Source of the DNA: Lactarius indigo
Lineage: Eukaryota > Basidiomycota > Agaricomycetes > Russulales > Russulaceae
Assembly: GCA_025766275.1 (NCBI GenBank)
Contig: JAFKAC010000001.1
Location: 1,116,001-1,180,000, forward strand
Length of the DNA stretch: 64,000 nucleotides
Direction of reading: 5' to 3'
The notes below the pieces were generated by a model. It did not search any database. It had not been told where the DNA came from and saw nothing but the letters and a program-made list of their open reading frames with translations. Each line of letters begins with the position of its first letter. Within the stretch, counting starts at the first letter, position 1. Shown in pieces: positions 12,878 to 24,655 of this stretch. Both the position numbers and the translations under genes were made by a program.

Positions 12878-12892
12878 ATGGCTCACGGCTTC
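12878..12892 (+). repeat. Target-site duplication, right copy
   Basis: ATGGCTCACGGCTTC, identical to 12238-12252. On the minus strand it encodes part of the synthase sequence EAVSH. Confidence 0.93.
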
Positions 12893-13645
12893 ATCGGGCA
12901 GATTCATATCCAACTCGATGAGAGCGAAAGCTGGTCTGGCGCTGATTGTGTCTCTCCTGAGCTCAAAGTACTCTTGGACGCTCCGGATGTGCTTGTGGTC
13001 CCGGTCCGCGGCTTCCTGTACCGTCGCCTGAGCAAAAGCGCCGTACACCTTGATGAACCTTTTCTGCGCCTGGGGACTGGCCGTCTTGATCGCGAGCTCC
13101 CAAAACCTCGAGTGGATCTGACTTCAACTTATGGTTATGCTGATATCATCACAGTAGCTTACTGTCTGGCGATTTCCCCGCCAACCCATTCGCCTTCAGG
13201 ACGAGGGGTGTGTGGGTTGCGCAGAGCGTCCATCATGGCGTTGGCCATAGCCTGGACCTCGCCCTCGTTCCCCGTCTCGGAAAATTCATCGTAGACAAAG
13301 ATTAAGTTCACCAAATCGCAACCGGTGCGTAGATGGGCTATGTACCAATAGTGAGCCGAGCGTTGGGTGTGGTCTAGCTCGGACACTCACCCTTGTCATG
13401 CAACGGATACGCAAGAGATGCGAAGAGGACTAGCAGTGGGTGAGTGTTTAGGTTTTATCCGAATTGACCTAGCTGCTCGTACTGAAATCGCAGCGATCGT
13501 AGGCCTCCTGTGCTCTGGGACTAAAGGCCCCAAAGCTTCTTATCCACGCTACAGCCGCTGCATGGACCTCGTTATGATACGGATTGATACGGCGGGGCCA
13601 TTTCCAATTCTCTAAGGTTTTGGGGATGTAGTACCTCTCAGGCAT

Positions 13646-15167
13646 GGTAGTATCTCCGGTATGAATGTGACGAGCTGCGGCGAGTATCTTTCGGAGATAC
13701 GGGGGGAAATATGGGGACGAGGGGCTTGTAAGAAGTGTCATGCAATCTCATTTTAACTCTGCAACATAGCCCCTGCGGCTTGATCGCCAATCCGGTATTT
13801 TACTGTTCCGGTTTCTCGATGTCTCTGTGGACGCGAAGATCCCACCGGGAATCTGACAATAATTCGCAAGTCATGCCTTGGGAAATTTTACAAGCGTGCT
13901 TGCATGGTTCCCTTGGAGAGCCAAATATTCTATCTTTAGAGGGCTCTCACCTTCATAATAGTTGCGGTGCCAGAGACCGACCATCCCCTTAAAGGTTTCC
14001 TCTCGTTTGGATAAATGTAACTTACTACTAGCGTGTGGACCTATACTTTCAATGACACTCGAAGTGGAAAGGTAGCATAAGTGTAGCGTAAATGTGACTC
14101 AGGCGGTACATGCTGTGTGCAGTTCTGAGTCCTAGTATTCACATGCTATCATGTCTCTTCACGGCTTCACATGGTTCCCTGACATTCTCCGTATTTTCGC
14201 CCTCATCCTCTCTCGTCGGAGTCACGATGGTGCTTGTCATTCATCTGCCATAATTATGCTCAACTCCGCCTCCGGCCTGACCACCATCAACATGAGATCT
14301 GCGGCCGTGCGGCGAGAACGACGAACCGCGTCGTTGAGTCTGTCTTGACAGACATATAGTAAACGCGATGGATGTCCTTCCAAGTCCTCGTCTGCGCACT
14401 CTCTGTCTCGTCTGCGCCGTACTGAATGTCATAGTACGCTCGGGAGTCAGCAGTAGGCTACCCTGGGACAAATAACTCCGGGTCGCGTGGAATGTTCTGT
14501 ACCTTATATGCCATGGCCACCATTTTCGTGTCGCTCACCATATTGTGTTGAATGTTGTACAATTTACCTTGGAAAGGACGACCAGGTGACCACGATGCTG
14601 AGCATTTACACCGCCTCTTTTGATGTATATATTTAGCACCACGCCACTTCCCAGCTCACGTCCGTCGGACGTCCCGTCTGGCATGAAAACAAGTCTTACG
14701 CCCATACGTCGTACAGATTGACTATGTGATAGTATTGTACAACGAGAGGTCAATGTCGGGTTATTAATATCAGGAGAAATCGTCGCTATGATATAATGCG
14801 GACCAAGATTAGCTTTGTAAATAAAGGACTGGCAGAAATAAAAGGAAACTTCCACGTCTTTCAACTTTTGACACCTAAGGGGAACGAGAGGAGGGCTCTG
14901 GCTTCGTAAGGAACCTGCCGTGCAATGGCACGCAAACTCACTGTTCGCGTCGACGCCACGATTCCCACGGGGCCGAAAACTGGAGCGTTGTATGTCAAAC
15001 TCAACCGCTGCGAGGTTGTCGGAAATTATATTCGGCAGCGACTGCATCTACTGAGAAGGGCATATAAAGGGATAAGTACAAGTATGCCGCCAAGGCAAGC
15101 ACACTGACAACTTCGTTTGGATCCGGAAGCCGGGACCAAGGCCAGGTAAAGGTCGGCCAAATAAATG
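13646..15167. other. Intergenic, promoter side of TPS-A and 3' side of the next minus gene
   Basis: No gene is supported. A minus-strand open stretch around 14240-14430 (reading DRLNDAVRRSRRTAADLM) has no start codon and no recognised homologue, so I did not call it. Confidence 0.45.
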
Positions 15168-16588
15168 TCAATCATATGGCCGCATCGCGGCTTCCAACGC
15201 GTCGGGATCAAAGTCAAACGCCAGGTCAAAACTCGAGTCGGGATCTGAGACCCCGGGGCTCTTTGCCTCATTTTGTTGCCACTGCTGCTGCGCTTGGCTT
15301 TTTGTCGGCACCTGTGTACGTGGCGGACGAAATGGCCGCTTCACCGCGGCAGAGTGCTGCACGTTTGAAGATGACGCCGGCGTCGGAGCCGCCGTGCGCC
15401 TCATCCCCAGCGCTCGTCGAGGCCCCTGCGAAGATGACAACGACAGTTGTGATGCGGTGATGGTGGTCGTGAATGCGGATGCACCGCGTCGGGGGAGCGA
15501 TTCGGGCGTCATTGGCACGACCGGCCCGCCCGCGCCTTTCCTCGTTGCTGCTCCTGCTGCTGCATTCTTCGTTGGAGGTCGCGTAGGGGTCGGGACGGAA
15601 TGTTGCGAGGCAAGAGGTGCAAAGGACGGTGGGACGGCAGCGGATTTTGGTGGGCCCGCGGGTTGTGGCGGGGGATTGCGGGTGATTGGAGCGAGGCGGA
15701 CAGGTGTCGGGGAGGGTGGCTCAGCGGGCCCTTGGGGGTGTCCTGTGGTTGAGGAACGTGGGGAGAAGTGTTGCGTCTCGCTCCTTGCTCGAGTCGAGCC
15801 GGGGTCACCCATATCATCAACCGTCCCTCCACACTCGTCGGGTTCGACGTCCATTATGGGTATGTCATCCGCGTCCGCATCCGTGAGGGTGGCACCGCCG
15901 ACAGTTTGCGATGGAGGGACCTTTGGTGGCATGACGGGGAGACTCGAGTAGTGCGCGCCACTTGTGCCGGCGCGGTGCTCGCTGGCGACGCGCAGGAGGT
16001 TCGTGTGGTCGTGCAGCTCGTCAAGCGAACGCGTGCCTGCTGCCGCGCGCACCCGCTCCTTGCCCTTCAATGGCGAGCGTAGCGTGCGCGCTGCTCGCAT
16101 CCGCTTGCGCGAGTTCTCGTCGACACGTGCCGACGCTCGCCCGAGCATGTCGAGGAACTTGGACGCGTCGGCGGAAGGGACCGCGGGCACGTCATTCTGC
16201 GAGTGGCTTTGGACATGTGCGAGGGCGCGGGAGCGCACGGAACGCACTCTGGAAGGGAGGAAGGGATCCGAGGGAGTCGTGGTCGTAGTGAGGGAAGAGG
16301 ATGATGGTCCGGCGGTAGATGCAGGGAGCTCGAAATCGAACGTAAGTCGTTTTGGCGCTAGAGTAGGACGCTCGCTTATAGATCGTAAAAGGATGGGCCG
16401 GCATGGAGACAGAACTCACGACGGCGAGGCAGTGACGACGCGGCTCTCAACTCCTCCATCGCAGCACAGGCTGATTGTGAGTTTTGCCACTGGATGTGGA
16501 CTGCAGGGGACGAGAGGGGATCTTTGGACGGTGTTGAGGGTTCTTCGTGTTTTTCGTGCATAGGTACGGTTCCATTGATGATCGACAT
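15168..16588 (-). CDS. Hypothetical low-complexity protein, 452 aa
   Basis: I do not recognise this protein. Two exons (16588-16420 and 16357-15168) are joined by an intron with a GTGAGT donor and CTCTAG acceptor. The sum is an exact reading frame of 452 residues plus stop. The N terminus (MSIINGTVPMHEKHEE) is followed across the splice by PPKRLTFDFELPAST. The rest is rich in Pro, Ser, Thr and Ala, with a basic stretch ENSRKRMRAARTLRSPLKGK that could be a nuclear signal. A Gln patch (QAQQQWQQ) and an acidic, aromatic tail (FDLAFDFDPDALEAAMRPYD) resembling an activation-type segment follow. No signal peptide, membrane segment or enzyme domain is seen. Several long plus-strand ORFs here are antisense shadows created by GC-rich codons. 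Confidence 0.6.
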
Positions 16589-17763
16589 CTGTCAGGGTTT
16601 TTGAAGGAGAGCGTTCTTCAGGTCTGCGCGGTGAACTCGGCACGTCGCGTCGCGCTTTGCGACAAAGACAATGAACAGCAGAATGCACGTGACATGACGT
16701 AAAATTATGTAACGAAAATAAGTTATAAGTGCATCAATTGGCCCATTTCACCTCGTGAAAACTCGTCACCAGCTCTTGCACTTCTGTACATTCGTTGGAA
16801 GTGGTTATTCACTTACTTATCAATTAAATTCTGGCATTGGTACTTCTTCGCAACTCGGAATCAGTACTGATGGCACCCTTGTCCCGATGGACTCACTGCA
16901 GAGCGCAGAAATCCAAGCGCAAATGAGAAGAAAGCGGAGGACACCCCCCGACAGTTCACATAGTTTATAGTGTCCGACTTAAGCCCGAAGACTAGCAGCC
17001 CTGTGATCAGGGCGAATATTGCCCAAGTTTGGGGCTGGAGTATATTGACACCCAACGGCTCTGCATTGTTTCCTTCATTTCCTGACCCAGAGACCGTTCC
17101 TCTGTTGATCTACGCTGCCATGTGCCACTCCTTCTCCTTCTCGCAACTGCACCTGAATATCATTGTCTCGTATCTACGATGTCACCATTTACAATGGCCC
17201 TTTTGTGCCAAACCCTCCAGGTCTGTCTGAATTTGATGCAGGTTTTGCTATCTCGTCCAGTGGCTTCGTAAACTTGAACTGTCCATTCGTGATTGCTGCA
17301 CCTCACGTTCCACACAGTTGGATTTAGGTAACTCAATTGTGCTCCCATGATTTGATGCCCAGGTCTACACTACCACTGGACGCTTCCCTTGTCACATTCC
17401 GCTTGCTTGCTCTGACTTCCGAGATACTCAAGCCCTCACAGTCTTCGCGCTCGTACATTGGTTTTCACCCTCTTACTAGATACCCTGGTCCGAAAGGCGT
17501 ATATCTCCGGAACTGATAGTTACATCAAGAGCCCGTGGGATCACCACTGTGACGGTAGGCATGTGAGTCAAATTTTGATCTCAGCCATATCAAGTCACCA
17601 GCCTTATCCACCCGAAGGACTAAAACAAACCGTCTATTCGCGATACTGCGCTCAAACCACGATTCTCGGTCAAGGTAAGGTGGGTGGCAGTAGTTCTATA
17701 TCTTCAATTCCTATACACCGCTAGGAGTTGCTACTTAAGACAGCCCAATTCTCTGCGACACCA
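16589..17763. other. Intergenic
   Basis: Between the 452-aa gene's promoter side and the 3' end of carboxypeptidase S1. The last 120 bp resemble the downstream flanks of S2 and S3, so they belong to the duplicated carboxypeptidase unit. Nothing else is supported. Confidence 0.5.
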
Positions 17764-19447
17764 CTAAGTCGAGGACAACGGCTGCTGACTCATAGTCTGT
17801 ACGAACGCCTGCAGGGAAAGAACTGGCTGGTACGCAGGGACCTCGTGGCCTGCCTTGAATACGTTTAGGAACGACAGACTTCCAGCGGTCTTGAATACGC
17901 CATACTGCACGCCGTTGACGGTGTACGGAACCAGCGACTTTGAGTTGAATTCGGTAGACTGGGCGAACTGCAGCTGGGAAATAGCCGCCTGGATACCAGC
18001 GGTGTTGCAAAGCCAGTCTGGGGACAAGTGAAGAGAACGTGAGCCATGAATCGGGCTGCGTGTGCACGGTCGAAATGTGGGAGCCTTACCAGCATCACCA
18101 GCCCAGATGAGTACTTGAATGTCGCTCTGTATGACCGTACTAAGGGTGGAGAGGAAACTACGAGAAACTGGGGAACGATGAGCTGATAATTGCCAGTAGA
18201 CATGCGGCCCGCTTACCATCGCCAGTGGGCACAAACTTATCATATGGCTGCTCGGGGCATTCTTGGAATACCTGCCGAGCACCGATCTTGGACTGTATGG
18301 TGGATGTCTGAAGGTAAGAAACAAAGGTATCGGGAGGAAACGGATCATTCGATGGAGCACGGAGATTGTAGGGGTCGAAGTCTGAAGCACCTTCGAAAAC
18401 CGCGAATTCGACTTGGTTGAAGCAGGTGTTGTTCGCATTCACGCAATCAGTGTCAGAGCCAGAGCGGTAACAAGTCTTAAGATCGGGAAGGCAGCCTCTG
18501 TTGTAAATATTGAGGAGCGACGCAGCTTGTGAGCTATTGATGAGCGGGCGATAGGGATTGGTGAGGGCATAGTCGATGTAAGCCTTGTACTGAGGTATCG
18601 GATCAAACTGCAAAGGGCACAGGGCAACGTCAGCGTAGGGAGACATGGACGGCTAGGTGTACGCACCCAGCCATTGTTGATCCCAAGAGCAACCAGCGGA
18701 ATCTTCACTCCGCAGACCGTGCCCACGTCAATCCCGGCGTTCTGCGTCTCACTAAAGATGGTTGGGCTACATGAAGAACATGATGGGGCGCCAAAACATA
18801 CAAGTAGGAAGCAAACTCGGAGCCGTAGTGTCCACCATACGACTCTGTGAACAGACCGAAATTGCGGTTCTCGTACGTGGGGAACTGCGCGTAGAATGCC
18901 TGCAGAAGCTTCCACACGAATGGTGCGGCGGTCACCGTCGAGTTCACAACTTCGGTGCCGAAGCTGAAGCCAGTGCCAATGGGCTGGTCTACGTAGAGCA
19001 TGTTGGCGAAGTTATTCCAACTATGAGGGTTCAGCACGGGAGTAGTTCCGGAGACGATTCTCCTGGAACAGGCCAATCATACTACTGCAGCCTGGACCTC
19101 CATTCAGCCACATAGCGAGAGGCGCGGTCTCTGGGTTGCTTCTGGCTTCGAAGAACCAAAACCACATATTCTGAGAATACATCAGATGGTGAAGCTTTAG
19201 AAAGTGAGGAATTTGTCACCATGTTCTTGCCGACGGAAAGATATCCTGAATACTGATTGACTCCAGGAGTGGTTTCACAGATGCCGCTGTTGGTGACGAA
19301 GGAGAGTGTTGCACCGGTGGCGGCATGATCAAATACAGTGTAGTTCACGCCATCTCTGACCTGATATGAACGTCTGTCGACAATGTGAAAGGAAGCGATG
19401 GAAAATGCAGCCGAAGCGAGTGCAACGGTTGCAGAGAGTGCAAGCAT
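17764..19447 (-). pseudogene. Serine carboxypeptidase S1 (family S10), frameshifted
   Basis: First of five tandem S10 genes on this strand. Intact relatives are secreted enzymes that remove C-terminal residues from peptides. The start (MLALSATVALASAAFSIASF) looks like a signal peptide. The catalytic motifs are legible: [14 protein letters not shown] substrate loop, FTESYGGHYG (Ser), IWAGDA|DW (Asp) and AGHEVPAYQP (His). About five introns match those of the siblings. Compared with S2 at 24249-24290, 20 nt are missing near 19055, just after the segment encoding GLFQEN. That removes GPCTFNN and shifts the frame. There is no splice signal that would repair it, so a full protein is unlikely. A sequencing error cannot be excluded from one sequence. 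Confidence 0.82.
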
Positions 19448-19500
19448 GGTGCATTGGCTGAGCCTTGAGTTGAGCTGACGTCCATGAGAGCATTTTCGAC

Positions 19501-19510
19501 CTTAAGTGAC
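19501..19510 (-). promoter_or_regulatory. Conserved S10 promoter box, S1
   Basis: CTTAAGTGAC on the plus strand (GTCACTTAAG on the coding strand), about 54 bp before the ATG. It is a variant of the TACTTAA-like box found at the same distance before S2-S5, probably a core promoter element. Confidence 0.5.
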
Positions 19511-21589
19511 GGAGCGGTGTTGTGGTAACCCACGGACACACATTACCGTGAAACCGCGGGCATTTGGAAAGGCCCAGATGCAGAGATACGACAAAGTTCG
19601 AGTGCTTCCGATTCTTGCGCAGCCCGCAATGATGCGTCAATGATGTCTAAGAAAGTCGTTATCCCCGAGACCAAATAGAGTTGCCAGTTTCGCATCTGGT
19701 CACATGCTGAAAAGGCAACTGCCGAAAATCAACGTCTTCAACCAACGAGGTTGAAGTGGAGGAGGGGCCTTCCGCATCTTCCGCACTGCCCCGCGAGCCT
19801 TGCGGCGAACAACCCGCGAGACGCCTTATTGCAAATTGCAGATATGCCGCCTATGGCGCAGAAGCTGGAGCGCACGCTGGTGATCCGCCTGTACAGTTTA
19901 CCGCGGGGCTCTCGGCAAGGCTCTCGGTTACTCTAGAACCTTGGCCCGGACCGGTATGACCCGCGCGAGAGTGACCCCCCTACAGCTGCCCCCGCAAACC
20001 TGGCGCAGCCTGGAAGAACCAGGTGGCGCCACGAGGGGCGCCACTATATGTCAACGTCCGAGTCATCGCATAAGCCCCTGGGTTTCCCCAACTGGGAGGC
20101 GCAGATCAAACGCCGGGGCATCACGAGCTCAAAAATGAGAAGAGACCAAGGAAGAGACTAGACGAACGCCGCTACTCAACACAAAAGAATGGAGGATCTC
20201 AGTATTATCGCGACAATACAAGTCGCCCTTCCTACACCCACATGGGCGGCGAGGACTGTAAGGTGGTAGGAGGTGGCGCAGCAGCTACCTTGAGAATGGA
20301 CCCAAGGTGTGGAAGGAGCACACACTGAGATTGGACGTACTATCACGTGTAGCGGTATTCAAAATGATAGAGATATTCAAAACACATCGTGTGAATACAT
20401 CCACTGCAGCTAGCCTTCCAGAAATATAAGATCGAAAAACAGACATGATATATAAAGGTACCTATTAACTTTTTGTGGTAAAATACAAAGTAGATGTCTT
20501 TCTGCACGAAATCTTTTGATGGAAGCACAACAACTTCGGTAATATTATGTAAGTACCTCCACCAAATGAATTACAGAAAATCTCATTTTATTTAAGGGTG
20601 CAATTTTGATGGTTTAGAAAATATTTGCCAATTTACACGGTGTCTAATTTTCAGTGGAGGAGGAGTACACAGACAGATGGTTGAGCGTGACGATTATCAG
20701 TGCAAGTTTAAACCCCGCTGATTTCATATGCGACTCCGTTGATCGGAGAACTTACATCACTGGTGGTGCCGAAGCGGGGACACAAATGGCACTATGACCA
20801 TGTGTTACAAAATTTTTGAAAAACTCTGAATTTGTGGGGTCGACTGCTTGGCTTCGTTCTGATCACATTGTCCGGTGGGAAATTCTCAAAGTAACATCAT
20901 AGTCCCATAGAATACATGTCGTCCAATGCATATCTCTGTCTGATTGAAGAGACATTGTACTGATGTGTAGTCATTAAAAAGGTTGTGAATTTCTTTGGGA
21001 TATTGCCACACACTATCGCACACGATAGTACGGGTGGGTGTGAGAAATTCGACACAAGTTGCTTTAGCTTAGCTGAAACAGCTGAAAAGCCCATGCGATA
21101 CTACGCGTCCACGGAGGCCCTTGACTTCATATACATCCTTAGGCTTTAGCCCCGACCAGGTCTGACCTGTCGGCGTTACTAGCCATCTCTGACCCGAGAT
21201 CGGGCTCAGCACATGAAGCTGCGCTTCTATTCAACTCCACACTTACGTCATTGGTTCTGCTTGGCTCACGAAAACTCTCGCTTCATTCAAGTATAGTTTC
21301 CAGCGGTCTATTTCCTGGAAAGTCAGACGGGAACTTGAATCAGCGTCCAATGCCTGCCTGCGCGCTCCCCCAACGAGGTTGAGACGTGTCCAGTCGGCGG
21401 CTGATCAAAGGATAAAGGACACAATAAGGCGTTCCAGGACTGGGCGCGTGACTGGCATAAGAATAGGGTAGAGCGAGAAGCGGGGGGGAAACCACTCGAG
21501 CTATCGCCCAGGAAATCTCTCCCGTGCAACTGCGAACCTTTCTGCGAACCCCAGGGGAGAACCGTTCTGAAAACCCCACTGATATTCAC

Positions 21590-21707
21590 CATCTTACTTC
21601 TTGTTCTGATAACGGACCTTCTCTATTAGGTACAAAGCTACGATCGGTCTAAAGCATCTAAAGCGCCGGGCTCGCCCTCCGGAATATAAACCGTTCAAAA
21701 AAAAAAA
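21590..21707 (+). mobile_element. Retroposon 3'-end remnant with poly-A
   Basis: It ends in CCGGAATATAAACCGTTC followed by 11 A (21697-21707). This closely matches the 3' ends of the SINE in TPS-A and of the element at 38210-38360. It also shares CACCATCTTACTT with the latter. I could not find a target-site duplication, so the 5' limit is uncertain. Confidence 0.55.
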
Positions 21708-21884
21708 CATCAAATGGAGGATGCACTTATCGCATCTGTTATGACCTGTATTTTTTTGGTTAGGCTTTGCTGTCGCGGTAAAGACTGAGTCCTGACCAGG
21801 CCTGCAACGATAGATATTTGACTTTTAACTACTCAATTACTAATATTTGCGAATTGCTTACCTTGGCTTTCCGCGGCAAGTTAG

Positions 21885-22400
21885 GGGAAAAACAGGCGCG
21901 AAGACACGAGGAGAGAGGAAGAGAGGGAAAAATGGGCATCGCATTCTCAATCGATGGGGTATTCGAGGACCAGCGAGAAGGGAGAAAATATACATGGAAG
22001 AGAGTGACTATGCAGATGCACTGTGGGCTAGTAGAGACTGGGCGGAAGCACTAAGTGCTTCTCGATTGAAAAAAACAGGGGTTCTGTGTCCGAGGCAAGG
22101 TCGCAACCAGCGAGTGGGAAAAACGACCCGAGGCGCGCCAACGAACGAGAGACACAGAATGCTGTTTCATCGACCCTTTGGCGTTTTGAATAAACCAGGG
22201 TGCGACAGGCGGGCGAAATAAAAAGATACGGTTCTTTGAACCGGCTGAGAAAGAGGGTAGACAGGTGGCGGCACGGATGAAAGGGATGAACACGTGCCGC
22301 CCGGTCCGCTCGCGCAAAGACCACGCTCTAAGCCTTCGCTCGTTCCTCGCTTCAGCTCAGACCGGCGAGCTCGCTATATGTACCGTACACGCGTACGAAA
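21885..22400 (-). repeat. Dispersed repeat, arm 1 (inverted relative to 29760)
   Basis: About 500 bp whose reverse complement matches 29760-30235. Shared landmarks are CGTGTCTTCGCGCC, TTCCATGTA, TTTGCGCGAGCGGAC and the CCGCCACCTGTC region. It is non-coding and diverged by many small changes. The class is unknown. Confidence 0.7.
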
Positions 22401-22935
22401 ATGAACATCTCATCTATGTCTTTACCTTTGCGTTAAACAATCACCGTCTGCATCTGTGTCTGCGTCTGCACCTCCGTCGTTTCTATGTTCCCTATTCTCT
22501 GTCACTTCTATCCAGTACTCTTCCCCTCGGGTCGAAGTCTATTAATTTCTACATCGCAGGATACCCTGCCAGTGGGCTTGTAAATTCTATGACAAAATGA
22601 TCTGCATATGTCTGCGGAAATCGGGGCACAGGTATAGCAAGAGCCTGTACGACTGATGCGGTGACGTCGACCATGTACTATAGGCGAGTCAAAGGAAACT
22701 TCTACCACATCGAGTGGCCCGCCTCTGGCTCTGGCTTAGTACCTGGCTTATCCCTACCTGAAGGCTTGAGGCCCGAACAAGCTCTGTATTCACACCGCTG
22801 CACTCGAACTCCTGTTCTCAGTCAAGCTGAGGTGCGCAGCAGCACTTTGGTATATTCATTTTATCAAGAAATTTATACAATTCTCTACGAGCCGCTACTT
22901 AGGAGCTAGTAGCGGCCCAATTCTCAGTGGCACCG

Positions 22936-24655
22936 CTATGTAGGGGACAACGGCCGCTGACTAAGAGTCTGAATGAACGCCTGCAGCGAGAGGTCAGGGT
23001 GGTACGCGGGGATCTCGTGCCCTGACTTGAACACGTTCAGGAACGAGAGATTTCCGGCGGTCTTGAATACTCCACCCTGCACCCCATTGACCGTGTACGG
23101 TACCAGAGACTTTGAGTTGAATTCCGCAGATTGCGCGAACTCCAGCCGGGAGACTACTGCCTCCACACCAGCCGTATTGCAAACCCAGTCTAGAGAAAAA
23201 CGAAGAGAACATGAACAATGGTTCGGGCTGCGGGTGCATGGCGGTCGAGAGATGGGAGTCTTACCAGCATCACCAGCCCAGATGAGTACTTGAATGCCGC
23301 TCTGTACGACCGTACTAAGGGTAGAAAGGAAACTACGAGCAACTGGGGTATGAATCGGATGAGCTGACACAAATCATAATTGAACTGGTAGGGCTGACTT
23401 ACGGTCGCCGGTGTTTACAAACTTATCATATGGCGGATCGGGGCACACTTGGAATGTCTGCTGAGCGCCGATCTTGGACTGGACGGCGGGATCCTGAAGA
23501 TAAGAAACGAAGGTCTTCGGAGGAAACGAGTCATTCGATGGAGCACGGAGGTCGTAGGGGTCGAAGTCCAGGGCGCCTTCCTGAACCGCGGTCTCGATTT
23601 GGTCGGTGCAGGCATTGTTCGCGTTCATGCAATCAGTGTCAGAGCCAGAACTGTAACAAGCGTTAAGTTCGGGGAGACACATCCGGTTATATTTATCGAG
23701 GCATGATGTGGCTTGTGAGCTATTTATGAGAGGGCGATAGGGATTGTTGACGGCATAGTCGATGTAAGCCTTGAACTGGATTATCGGATCGAACTGTGGA
23801 GATCCCAGAGCCACGTCAATTTAAGGAGACACGGATGACTAGGTTTTACGTACCCAGCCATTGTTGATCCCAAGAGCAACCAGCGGAATCTTCACTCCGC
23901 AGACCGTGCCCTCGTCAATCCCAGCATTCTGCGTCTCACTAAACGATGGTTCGATTACATGAAGAATATTATGGAGCGCCAAAACATACAAGTAGGATGC
24001 AAACTCGGGGCCATAGTGTCCACCATACGACTCTGTGAACAGACCGAAATTGCGGTTCTCGTACGAAGGGAAATTTGCGTAGAATGCCTGCAGAAGCTTC
24101 CACACGAAGGGTGCAGCTGTGACCGTCGAGTCCGCAACTTCGGTTCCAAAACTGAAGCCGGTGCCAATGGGCTGGTCTACGTAGAGCATGTTGGCGAAGT
24201 TATTCCAACTATGAGGGTTCAGCACGGGAGTCGATCCGGAGACGTTGTTGAATGTGCATGGGCCATTCTCCTGGAACAGGCCAATCATACTACTGCAGCC
24301 TGGACCGCCATTCAGCCACATGGCGAGAGGCGCGGTCTCTGGGTTGTTTCTGGCTTCGAAGAACCAGAACCACATACTCTGAGAATACTTTAGATGGTGG
24401 GGCTATAGAAAGTGAGGAATTTGTCACCATGTTCTCGCCAACGGAAAGATATCCTGAATACTGATTGACTCCAGGAGTGGTTTCACAGACGCCGCTGTTG
24501 GTGACGAAGGAGAGTGTTGCACCGGTGGCGGCATGATCAAATACGGTGTAGTTCACGCCATTTTTGACCTGATATGAACGTCTGTCGACATTGTCCAGGG
24601 AAGCGACGGCGAACGTTGCTGATGCGAGTGTGAAGATTGTAGAGAGTGCAAACAT
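22936..24655 (-). CDS. Serine carboxypeptidase S2 (family S10), secreted
   Basis: A secreted S10 serine carboxypeptidase. The start MFALSTIFTLASATFAVASL is a likely signal peptide. A 49-nt intron (donor GTGACA after SGYLSVGENM) joins to [20 protein letters not shown]. The oxyanion/substrate region is [20 protein letters not shown], the nucleophile sits in FTESYGGHYGPEF, Asp in IWAGDA|DWVCN and His in SGHEIPAYHP. Further introns lie after FASYL, after NNGW and after NTGD, all GT-AG and phase-consistent, and the reading frame is continuous. Several Asn-X-Ser/Thr sites suggest glycosylation. It differs from yeast carboxypeptidase Y in having TESYGG in place of GESYAG. Length is about 480 residues. 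I see no damage. The substrate is unknown. Confidence 0.88.

Larger units (their letters stand above)
11745..13645 (-). pseudogene. Sesquiterpene synthase TPS-A, interrupted by a SINE
   Basis: The encoded enzyme would be an Agaricomycete-type class I sesquiterpene synthase acting on farnesyl diphosphate. It starts [20 protein letters not shown] at 13645 and has five native exons, the first ending at 13483. The metal-binding motif reads VYDEFSETG (first Asp and distal Glu kept). The NSE triad is intact across an intron ([18 protein letters not shown]), and the late motif [20 protein letters not shown] is present. The coding sequence is otherwise open. In the fourth exon, right after EAVSH, it is broken by a 625-bp retroposed element (12253-12877) with a 15-bp target-site duplication. 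Beyond the insertion the expected [18 protein letters not shown] resumes. TPS-B and TPS-C at 50-55 kb are close paralogues without the insertion. Without excision no full-length enzyme is expected. Confidence 0.88.
19448..22935. other. Long intergenic stretch, repeat-rich
   Basis: It holds the S1 promoter and an uninterpreted open stretch near 19930-20160 (reading PLGFPNWEAQIKRRGI). A poly-A-ended retroposon remnant lies at about 21590-21707, and one arm of an inverted dispersed repeat at about 21885-22400. No functional gene is supported. Confidence 0.5.

Noticed and set aside
15394..16563. Long plus-strand ORFs (185 and 199 codons) opposite the 452-aa gene
   Set aside because: They are antisense to a two-exon gene whose splice and frame are coherent. 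Their composition follows from GC-rich codons on the other strand.
24380..24440. Apparent +1 frameshift in carboxypeptidases before MWFWFFEAR
   Set aside because: A 48-49 nt GT-AG intron after SGYLSVG(E/K)NM explains it in all five copies. In S4 the intron is a multiple of three, which makes it look open.
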